From positions 4,281,501 to 4,345,500 of the forward strand of contig JAITYX010000004.1 in NCBI GenBank assembly GCA_021018815.1: a stretch of 64,000 bases of DNA, written 5' to 3'. Origin of the DNA: Talinum fruticosum. Its lineage: Eukaryota; Streptophyta; Magnoliopsida; Caryophyllales; Talinaceae. The notes beneath the pieces are model-generated. The model was not told the origin of the DNA, did no database searches, and saw nothing but the letters and a program-made list of their open reading frames with translations. Shown here piece after piece: positions 47,740 through 58,239 of the stretch. Each line of letters begins with the position of its first letter. Positions within the stretch are counted from its first letter, which is position 1. The translations under genes and the position numbers were made by a program.

Positions 47740-50700
47740 ATGAATCGGAGTTTCAGGGATTACAATTCCTCCGGAGTTGGCGCCGGAAGGAGTTTTCCGG
47801 TGGTTGCTTCTCACCACCAGCACCGGAGAGGCCACAGCCTCAACGGAATCGCCAGAGACTCGGACGACACTCTCGATCTCTTCTCCAGAACTCGCCGCAG
47901 CGTCTCTCTCGCTCCTTCCGATGAATCCGATGGTCTGATTCACTTTCCTTCTCTCTATCTCTCTCTCTTCTCGAATTTATTTCAATTCGCTCGTATATGC
48001 TCTAGTGATGCATTCATCATGTGTGAGATTTTTCGATTGTTCGAGCTGTCGGTTTCTGGTTTGAGTCCGGATTTCTGATCGAGATACCGAACTCGAATGG
48101 TCCCTGTTTGAGTGGCATTAATTGTCAACAGTGACATCTTAGTGTTATCATCATTATTGTATTTTTTTCCAGGAAAAGATTTGGCGGTATTTTAATTTTG
48201 TTGGCAATTTGGAAATCTAGGTTTTGAATGATTGAGACTGGACTAATTATGATGATTTGGTTTTGTGATTTGTGTAAATGCTGTAGTGTCACTGAAATTG
48301 GGGAAGATTTCGATTGGATCGGTGAAATTACCTGCTCGGAATGGACTGGATGATCTTTTGGCGTCCACTGATGGCGGGAAGCATGATTATGACTGGTAAA
48401 GTAAAAAAGAAACACTCTTTTTCAGTTTTTGCCCCAATTTCATATGGTTTGACTCATGGTTTCTTTTTCAATATGGCACTGAATTCAACTTATGTTGATA
48501 TGGGATGTTGCTATTGAACTTTCAAGTACATCGAGATTTAAATTTCAGTTGATCCCTGAAGTTGGTATGTCACATCTCAGTAGCAAAGACCTATCGATAT
48601 GCTTTTAACATAATTATTGATGTAGAAAAAAATTGCATCGCCCATGTTGAGGAGTAGTGATTGTGGTTGTATCTGCAGATCTAAACTCTTTGTTCTTTAC
48701 ATGTGCTTGGAAGTTAGCTAGTCAATTTGTTAACTTTCATAGTGTAAGCTCAGTTCATAGTATTTGATTATTTCAGGCTTCTGACACCACCAGAAACTCC
48801 TCTTTGTCCTTCATCCGAGAGGAGTGAATTCCAAACAAATGGAGCAGCTCCAAGAAATGGTTCTGTTAGATCAGCCTCAACAACCAAGCCTTCCAGGGTA
48901 TCTGCATTTCCTTTCTGATTCTGTTCTATATTTCATACCTGTTGTTTGATAGAATTTTCACTTTCAACATTGGTATTTTGGAACTTGCCAGTAGTTTTTG
49001 TGTTTGAAGTGGTATGAGATCACTAATATGCATCGGCCTATGATCACCATTATAAAAAGTGGCCTTTACTTTGTCTGCGTCAACATTCTTCATGTGGAAC
49101 CGAGTGCTAGTCAAACTGCTAGCTCTATCTTGACGTGTATTTGGCTTATTATTGTTATTATTATTATTATCAAGGCTTTGTTTAGCTACGAAGGCTTGAA
49201 AAGATAGCTTATATAAGAAGCTTGAAGAAGGATCTGGGAGAGAAGGCTGGAGTGCTATCCCTTTACTTTGTAGGATATCTTTATACACCATAATGACTTC
49301 GTTCTCTGAAATAGATATAGCTAGAACATTTTTGGACAACTTTGCCTAACTTGATTTATACATCTGCATCAGCTGTCAACAACGCAGTTGGATAGCAGTC
49401 ATTCTTCACGGCCAGCAAGAAGCAGCTCAGTGACACGCTCTTCTGTATCATCTACTTTCAGCAATAACTATTCTTCCAATAGATCCCAATCAATTCTCAA
49501 CACAAGTTCTGCCTCAGTTTCTTCTTATATAAGACCATCCTCACCCAGTACCCGTTCATCGTCTACTTCAAGACCATCCACCCCTTCGACTCGTACAACT
49601 TCCTCCCGATCGTCTACTCCATCTAGATCCCGTTCAACTTCCACCATCTCTTCCAGTGACAGAACCCGACCATCCCACGGTTCTAGACCCTCTACTCCAA
49701 ATTCTAGGCCACAGATCCCTGCTAATTTAAGTTTCCCAACAACTCGATCAAATTCTCGTCCGTCAACTCCAACTCGTAGAAACCCTGTATCTACGTCCTC
49801 ATCAGCACCAAACCTTTCTGTTTCAACTGGGCGAGTTCTGTCAAATGGCCGCAGCCAGACATCAACATCCCGCCCTAGCTCCCCAAGTCCTAGGGTTCGG
49901 CCACAGCAGCCTGTTATTCCCCTGATTTTCCACATGATACACCACCTAATCTGAGGACAACATTGCCGGACAGACCTGTTTCTGCTGGAAGATCAAGACC
50001 AGGTGCTGCTCTAACATCAAAGTCTAACCCAGAAAGCCCGGGCTCTGTGAATATGTCAAGAAGACCATCTTCCCCAGCATCCACTAGGGGTAGATCTGTT
50101 GAACCTCCAGGAAGGGGATCCCTGCATGCTAATGGGCATAAAGCTGATCTATCTGAACCACGGAAATCAACCTATATTTCTGATTCCATGAGGAAACCTA
50201 TTAAGACATCCACAACCTCTGAGAATGGTGGTTTTGGAAGGTCCATCTCGAAGAAATCAATTGACATGGCTATCAGGCATATGGTATGTATGATCTTCCT
50301 AGCTGCTTTGTTTCCTAAGCTAGAATTCTATATTTTGATGCCTGATATCTACTGTATGAGTTTGGAACCTGTATCTTTTTTATGATTTCAATTATAACTT
50401 CACAGGTTTATGACTTGAAAGTCTTACTTTCCAAAGCAACCCCCCAAACCCCTCTGTTTTCTATTTCTTCCCCAAGGGGAGTGGCTGGTTATTTCTCTGG
50501 CTAGTGAACTGCCGTTTGTTACTGATTCCATACATCTTGTTTGCTTCTGTTTATATTCAGGATATAAGAAATGGTTCGGGGGAACTCGTCCACTCCCTAG
50601 CACCTCACTGTTCCCTCAGAGCGTTCGATCTGTCCCATCTAAAATCCAGACCGTTCAGGGTTCTAGTAGCCCAAGATCCATCAGCAGCAATGGAAGCCCG

Positions 50701-50964
50701 TCAATTAGCAACAATGGTTCCATCGTAGAAAATGGAATATATGCTAATGGGTCCTACGAAAACGGGAAGAAAGAAGAAAATGGCAGACTTTTTGGAAGAT
50801 TGACTGAGGTGGACATGTATGAAAGCACCCGTTATGATGCTCTTCTGCTAAAAGAAGATTTAAAGAACACAACTTGGCTGCATAGCATGGATGATAAATC
50901 CGATCAGTTTTCCATTTTTGATAATGGGTTCGAGCAGCTGCCTGAACCATTTGGCCTGCCGTGA
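47740..50964 (+). CDS. Ser/Pro/Arg-rich protein (At3g08670-like), frame interrupted twice
   Basis: Five coding exons: 47740-47932, 48287-48395, 48777-48897, 49373-50283 and 50561-50964. The product would be about 579 aa. The N-terminus MNRSFRDYN...RRGHSLNGIARDSDDTLDLFS and the DYDWLLTPPETPL motif at exons 2-3 are diagnostic of a plant family of unknown function. A long Ser/Arg/Pro/Thr-rich, probably disordered and phosphorylated segment fills exon 4. The C-terminus has the YESTRYDALLLKEDLKNTTW-type conserved block. Some relatives have been suggested to associate with microtubules; that is not established here. Two single-base losses break the frame: C at 49919-49922 in exon 4, and G at 50578-50582 in exon 5. 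Family-like sequence resumes in the next frame each time. Confidence 0.82.
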
Positions 50965-51300
50965 TCGGTACCTTCTCCAACTATTTTTATTTAACTTTTG
51001 AATTAGTTATACCCAAGTTTATTTGATGGTGGTTACTTTATTATTGAATGTCTCAATTTTCCTTTATCATTGAAAAGAAGAAAGAGCGGAGATATACATT
51101 TAATTAATTGTTTTCACAAAGTTGAGTAAGAACTACCCTGGTTGCTTTCGTGCTACAGACTCTGTGGGTCAGTGGTAATTGTGAGGGTATGTTGTAATCC
51201 TTGGGTTTCTCCAATCGAAAGGTCATATAGAGCTGTATATTTGATTCATTTTGCGTGATTAATAGATCTTCCTTCCTGCTGTCATTATTGTCTGCCTACT
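50965..51300 (+). other. Ser-rich gene 3' UTR (approximate)
   Basis: T-rich trailer after the TGA at 50,962-50,964. The end cannot be fixed from sequence alone. Confidence 0.35.
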
Positions 51301-51309
51301 CTCTGTATA

Positions 51310-54300
51310 TGTGTTTCAAGTATGCAGACTATCTAGATCGAAAGGTTACGCTTTGCACTAGGCAAATGAGAGCGAAGAAAAAACTATGCTACTACTTGTC
51401 GGGAAAAGGTTTTGGGTGAGACGGTCTCACCTAAACCAACTGTACTATGAGGCATTAGGTAAAAAGATTGATCCATACAAAGTCTTATGACCACCTCATA
51501 CTTTCTAGTGTGTAGCGTCTGTTCATTTAGCCCTTTGGTAACCAATGACCACCCCTAAATACTGATAAGTGCTGCCAACTGCTATCGGCTATATTTATAT
51601 CGGTATTCCTAACCATTGTTGAAACGAATATGCTCTTGGTCTGAGGATTATTGAAAGTGCATGTGTGGTGATGTTATCGGCAGCATTTCAGAAGTGGGTC
51701 TTGGGGTAGAATGCAAGTACCTTGGAGAGGGATTTTTGACAGGAAGATACATACAGTTTACCCCGAAGAGAAGATGGGTTTTTAGCTGAGTAAAATCAAA
51801 CAATCTTGAAATATCTTGCTGAGAATTGAATTGGGGGTTCGGAATGGGTACATTTATTTTTTCTTTTGCTGGATGAATACAGTACATTATTCTGATTATG
51901 ATTAGTGTAAATACTGACAAGTTGATTTTGTGTGATGAAAAAAATAAAAACAAGGCAAGTTGAAGTTTGGTCATGGGTGGGTGGGGATTGAGTCAAAGTT
52001 AGTAGTTGCAGTGTGCACATGATGCACAGCATGACTCTGAAAAAGCATTGAAATTTGAAGCTGGAAATGCACGTGCAATCCATGTGAGTTGTTATTATCC
52101 TTGTCTTCATCATAACGAATGAAAGAACAGAAATGTGTTATTCAATCCATCCATTATTTCCAGGTCAAATTTGAAAACTTGGTGATTAAAATTAAAGTTA
52201 CTGATTTTACGAGAAAAATGAGTATATGTTTTTTAAAAAAGGAAGGAAAAAAAAATGTATGCAAGTATGAGAGTCGGATAAATCAGAGTTTATATTATCT
52301 GGACTCATTTGATATACAAATATAATAGTGAAAGGGAAAAAAAAAAAACAGCTGGATACGAATTATGGGTCATCAATCAATGAGACTGGGAGGTGTGGAA
52401 GTACAACTCAATGAATCACTTTAGTTTTGGCAACCCACACCTGAACTCAGCCCCTCTCTCTTAGCAGCCGTGCTATAGGCTTTGTGAACAACTGGACTCA
52501 TTTGATAATTGAATTAATTTCATGTCAACTTTGGAAATAGCTTAGATCTACTCTAAATTGTTCTTAACAATCAATTCTTATCTGCTTTGGGTCGAAATCG
52601 GTTCTGTTCGTATTTCTCTCACTAACTTCAGATGAGATTCATATTGTATTATTGTGAAAGGTCAGTTCTAACTTCGACGGTGCTAAGATGGGTAAGTTAT
52701 GCTAGGGCTGGGGATCTTTGGTTCGAGATAATGTGGGTGACGTGGTCGCGGTGGGTGTTGAGCTACATAGGGAAGAGTTCATGGGCTCAGAACTAGAAGA
52801 ATCCAAGTGCTCCTAGGATGTTGGATTTGAGAAGCTCGTAGGTGAAGGTGATTGATTGCTTGTCCTTGATCCAGTTTCTCAAGAAGAACCAGTGGTCACG
52901 AATCACCACCGACTCAAATGGCCTGAATTCATATCGGAGCAACTTATCTCAACCATTTTTCTTCAAATTAGTTTTTCTTTATAAAACAAGCTTATATATT
53001 AGTCCAACAATCAAGGGACTTAAAGTCAATTTGAATCAAAAACCCCTATCCGAAACCAAACCTAAATCTTATTATGAGCATGACCCAATAAGATTATTAG
53101 TACGAATATAGTTATCATCAACGTAATCAATCCAATTGAATTATCCAAAACTAAATTAAATGATCCATTTGACAGGTTTACCTCATATTATAACTTTGTC
53201 CTTTAATTTGATTTGGTTTCAAACCTAAGTACATGACCTTCAAAAATTGGTCATAGGAAAGAAGAAAAAACCATAACAAATACCAATCCCTAGCTAACCA
53301 ATCATCAAACAATTTGGGGGGGTTGGTCTACAAATATTGGTGACACTTTGTACTTTTGAAACATATCCAAACAAAACTCAATTAATACTGATATACGTGT
53401 TATTTTTAAAAGTTTAATGATTATTAGTACGAATATAGATGTCATTTTCAAAAATAGACATAAATACAAATACGATTCAACTTGTACTAAATTCATACGG
53501 AATCTATTTTTATTAGAGTTGGCAATCATGTTAGTATCAGAATTCAGTATAGACAAAGTCTTCATTAAATATTAGATTAGATGGTTAACCCTAAAACAAG
53601 TATTAGAGGACAAAATAGCATCAAGGTTTTAACAATCAAATTGATGATAACCTTTTGAGGTAGAAATTTTATTCAAAACCGGTAGTTGAGCTACTTTTTG
53701 GAGTTACCAACTTGATCATTAGCATGTGATTCAAGCTATTTTAATCAAAATTTTTCCCCTCACGAAATTTCATTTCCCTAAACACTATGATTGATCATCA
53801 CAAGTTAAATAAGTTCCAATTTCTTTTTTTTTTTTGACTCCCAATGGGACCTCAACATTATTTTAATCAAACCCTAGTTGGCCACTTAAACTCTTAAATA
53901 TGACAACTTAAAGATTTAGGTAGAGCTAATCAACTGGTTGTTCAATTCAGGTCAATTCAAAACGAGCCGTAAAGTTTGATGAAGTTTCAATTCAATTTGC
54001 GTTTAGTTTAGACGATAATTGGTTCAAGTTATTTTTGTGTTAGTTAATGTTTGATTTAATAGTATGGTCTTTTAAAGAAAACAGTTTGAGTTGGGTTCGA
54101 TTCTGATTGGCTCAATTCAAAGAAATGTGACTTTAAATGTTATGCTATAGCGTTGACAAGTTATTATTTATACCAAAAGAAAAATTGAGTAGTTACCATT
54201 ACAAATAGGAGCACTTAGAGTTGGTTAATCAATCTTGGTTTGGTGATAAAAATCAAAATTCTAGGTGCACTGAGTATTAGTTTTTCAAGAATTGGCCTAT

Positions 54301-54624
54301 ATTTAATATGAAAAATTATTCACAAACAAAAAGTAATAAAAATGAGTAGAGTGAATATATCGAAAGGTATAAATTACGAGGTATAATAAGTAAAATTTTT
54401 CACAAGAATAGAACTCGAGATTCTAAAAATCAGATGTCATGACACCGGGTACATAGAAATCAAACCAAGTATTAACTATTATGGATCTTTCACTTTTGAC
54501 CGAGCATAAACATATGTCAAAGATTTGGAGAAATTTTGGAACCAAAAACATGATCCAGAAGATAATCGTTTCCCTTAGGTTTCTTAATTATGGGTTTTGG
54601 CCTGGGGAATGGTGTTAGTGGGTC

Positions 54625-54657
<33 letters not shown>

Positions 54658-54970
54658 GAGAAGTTGGCAGAGAAAAATGATTGGTTATGAAGAGGGTAGA
54701 AGATGAAGCATTCCTGGCATTGAAGGGCAGAAGACATGCCCTTCCAAAAGACTAAAGAATGGCATGTGAAGGAAGAATATCAACCCAGAAAACCAGACAA
54801 CAAACTTGGAGACAATCTTTCTGCTGGTCTTAGGCTAAGATATTGTAAACAAAATTAGATTCAAAGATGGATAAATTTTAAAAATTCTAACTTGTAATCA
54901 TATTATGTAAGTCTACTTGACATACCAATTACCAATACTTCTCTCCTTGTTTTCCTACAAGCTGGTTAAC
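51310..54970. other. Spacer with few features
   Basis: AT-rich spacer. It holds a near-palindrome at 51,415-51,431, a possible gene fragment on the minus strand at 52,793-52,960, and an ATT microsatellite at about 54,628-54,657. No complete gene was recognised. Confidence 0.45.
52793..52960 (-). pseudogene. Possible fragment of a protein gene, unidentified
   Basis: The minus strand reads about 50 codons with a natural-looking composition, including RDHWFFLRNWIKDKQ and TFTYELLKSNILGALGFF, ending at TAG (52,793-52,795). Surrounding sequence is less AT-rich than the spacer. There is no start codon or convincing splice acceptor nearby. I do not recognise the family. It may be a captured exon, a pseudogene or chance. 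Confidence 0.3.
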
Positions 54971-55039
54971 TTCTTTGATGAACATCTTTAGTGCCAAAAA
55001 TCCGCCACACATATCGTATTTTTTGGGTGCTAATGAGTT

Positions 55040-55694
55040 TGTTGGGCGGTGTACTAAAATTTCGTGTTCAAGTCTAGTTGACATTCCCCGATTGAAATCT
55101 AAAGTGGTCGGCTGTCCGCGTTTGATTGGTTTTGTTTTAGGAAAGAATTTTAAATCTAATTGTATTTAGATAAGAGTTTGTTTCCTATTTGTATTGAGTA
55201 TTTGTTACTTATTAGAATTAAGAGTAAAAGTTTTAGTAAGTTTAGGAGATTTTGTTGGGAAGTTATTATTAGAATTCTTAGCCCTATAAAAGTAGGGCTT
55301 ATGTACACCTTGTGATGAGGGGTGTGAGTGAACAAAGTGAGGTGAGTGAATCACCCGGACGGGAGCCTCTGGGGCGTCCTATGACTATCCTACCTAGATG
55401 ATAGAGTGAGTGTTATTATGAGTAGAGTGGTGTGAGATTAGGATATATTTTGAGTTTGAGAATGTCTTCGGGTTTGATATCGTTCTTGTACTCTCTTATA
55501 ATATTGCATGTGTTTATACTCGTGCAGGGCATGGTTTTTCCAGGGTTTTCACGTTAAATCCTTGTCTCTTTCTCTGTTTGTTGATTTCCATTAAATCCTT
55601 GGTATTACTTTTATCATCCTATTACGCTTCCGCATCATTGCTCTAACTTTACATATTTGAAATAAAATTTAGAGTGAGGCTAAATTTCCCAACA
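55040..55694 (+). mobile_element. Ty1/copia-type solo LTR
   Basis: It starts TGTTGGG and ends CCCAACA, the classic copia LTR terminal inverted repeat, 655 bp apart. Inside are a TATA box (CCTATAAAAGTAGG, about 55,282) and downstream TTTTTCCAGGGTTTTCACGT and TTACGCTTCCGCATCATT stretches typical of copia R/U5 regions. No primer-binding site follows and no polypurine tract precedes it, so it is a solo LTR. The flanking 5 bp do not match, suggesting age or rearrangement. Confidence 0.65.
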
Positions 55695-55699
55695 AAATC

Positions 55700-57000
55700 G
55701 ACTAGTCCTAAGGATCGGTCGCCCTACCTACAATCCAGGCTCGTAAATAAGGAAACTTCATTTGTATGTATCTTTAGTCTTTTTTGGATGGTGGGTCGTA
55801 TTCTTTGAGTGTCATGAGTAAATTGTTTTCACTTTGAAGTCAAAGGGGTAGGTGTGACCATGGCACAAGGCTTGATCCTTCTTGATGATTTGAAAAGCAA
55901 CCAACCATTTTTATATGATATGATATGATTATTGCTGAGATGGGACATCAACGGGAGTCAACGAGAGAACATTATATTCCAATCTTTTTGGGCTCCAAAT
56001 TGAAAGCTTCTAATCTTCATCAATTCCCCAACTTTAATGCCCCCCTTTTTTTTTAATCTTATTCTTTTCCACCACCTTTTGGGTTTGAAAACATGGCTTT
56101 AATTATGCAAATAAGCAAAGCTATATTAGCCCTACAATACATCAAATAAAAACTTTGTTTTTATTGACAAAAAGAATATACTTAAAAGTATACCGATATA
56201 TTGTGATTAATCAGTTTTAAATTAAATTTTTAAATATTCTTCTTATTTATCTTTATAACCTTGAAAAATTCTTGTAAAAAGTTATTTGAAAGAGCTTTTT
56301 GATGTTTATGATGAAAATGATCACTTATAACATTTTTTTAGTTAATCCTTTTATTGTGATATTTTCTAAAATTTAGGAAATTATTTATTATTAATTAGTT
56401 TTACAATTAAATTTTTAAAAACTAAGTTAAACAAGATAGAACCTCAAGTAAATTGACCTATGATCATGTTTGACAAATGAATTTCTTTTTTTTTTTTTTG
56501 ACAAAAAAGTAGCTTTTTAGGAGGTTTAACTTTTGACCTAGTCAACAAGTTATATTTTTAAAAATAATTTTTTATGATTAAATTTTTATAAATTAATTTT
56601 TTGTCTCACATATTTTTAGAAATAATTATTTGTAACTAAAATAATTTTTCTAAAAACATTTAATATAAACAGTTAATACAAACAACTAATTTAATCGAAT
56701 TACGGTAAACAAATAATTCAATCACTAAATATGTGAGTATGAGAGACTATCTTACTTTTGTAATATAATATGTGTAAATAAAAAGCATGATCGACCATTC
56801 CACACCAGTAACATACTAGAGAGAGTGAAATGGGTGAGAAATGTGAGGTGGCCTGTCTACTATGTACTGTCTAGTCAACCACTGACTACTATTTTCTCTT
56901 TCCACTCCCCCATTTCCTTTCTGAGTTTACAGCTCAAGAAGAAGCACTGGAAGAAGAAAAGCCCCCAGCTTTCATGGCTTAGAGAGAGAGAGAGAGACAA
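55700..57000. other. AT-rich spacer, no gene seen
   Basis: No coding exon recognised. The sequence becomes the promoter and leader of the LRR kinase gene toward 57,000. Confidence 0.4.
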
Positions 57001-57118
57001 AGAAATGGAGATCTGGGTCTGCTAATGTGAAGCTACCTTGAGGGAACTGAACCCCTTTTTCAGGAGTTTTCGTGGGCTTCACGCTCAAGCTTCTGCTTCG
57101 GTTAAAGTAGGCAAGAAA

Positions 57119-57126
<8 letters not shown>

Positions 57127-57184
<58 letters not shown>
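57127..57184. repeat. AG microsatellite, 29 units
   Basis: Perfect AG run of about 58 bp, probably polymorphic. ORFs through it are artefacts. Confidence 0.97.
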
Positions 57185-57187
<3 letters not shown>

Positions 57188-57357
57188 AGAAGAAAGAGCG
57201 CAGCTTTGGGGGTAATGGGGGTGGAAAAGGAACAACATGCCCAATTTACGTGTTTGTCAAGATTGGTCGTTGGGAAGATCTTGAATTTCAATAAAATACT
57301 CCTTAATACTCAAATGCTCTTCTTCCTTCTTCTCTTTTAGCCCCCCTCTTCACCTTC

Positions 57358-57360
<3 letters not shown>

Positions 57361-57400
<40 letters not shown>

Positions 57401-58239
57401 AATGCAGCTCCAGGTATACTCTCTCACCCCCTCTCCAAAATGTGGGTCACTCTGTTTCCTTGAGGCATGTTTGTTTGTGCATTGATTTAACTCTGAACTG
57501 GGGTTTGTCCTTTATCTGTTTTAAATTTATGCTTTGGGATTTAGAATTCATGGATCTCGGCTGTGGGATCATTGAACAATGAAGTTCTGTTTTTTATTTA
57601 GAAGTGTATTTTAGTGGAACTTCTTTTAAGTTAAATGTGGAGGAAAATGGATCAACAATGGCTGCTCTTATTTTTTTTGGGTTGATGGGGGCGGGGGATG
57701 TCACAAAGTGGTCTTTTTCATCATCTAACCTGGGACACTAAAATAGCTTCCCTTTTCTTTTTCTGAAGAAAGAATGCCTTTTTGCTTTACCCTTTCTCAC
57801 TTTAGATGTAACTTTCTGTCTGAATATCCTCATTTTTGTGAAGTCTGAGGTTAAAAATTGAAATGCTTGCTGTTTTTGCGTTTTTCTTAGTTTGGTGAGA
57901 AATGACTTGGGGGTATTTCTCTCTCTTAAAATGGTACTCGTGTTCTTGCATTGACAAGAGCTTTTCATTATATTTCGGAATATTCTAGAGATAATAAAAT
58001 TTCATACCCTGATAACAGACAACAATATTGTACGGTACCTATGTATACTGTTATTGTGAAAGATTATTTATCTCTAAACTATTCTGTAACACTTGATGTT
58101 TTCAGAAAGACCAGCTTTCAGTTTTCCTTATAATTGTAACTAAAATTTGATGAATGTCACTGATAAAACCTCTTGTTTCTAATGTCAGGTATACTAAACG
58201 GTTATTTTGGTACTGGGGGCTCAAATCGATCGATTTCCT
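57361..58239 (+). promoter_or_regulatory. LRR kinase leader with probable 5' UTR intron
   Basis: A CT run (57,362-57,393) is followed by CAATGCAGCTCCAG and then GTATAC, a plausible leader donor. An acceptor-like TTTCTAATGTCAG ends at about 58,189. A leader intron of about 780 bp is inferred. Confidence 0.4.

Noticed and set aside
57038..57340. ORFs across the AG microsatellite before the LRR kinase
   Set aside because: They are mostly Arg-Glu or Leu-Ser dipeptide repeats.
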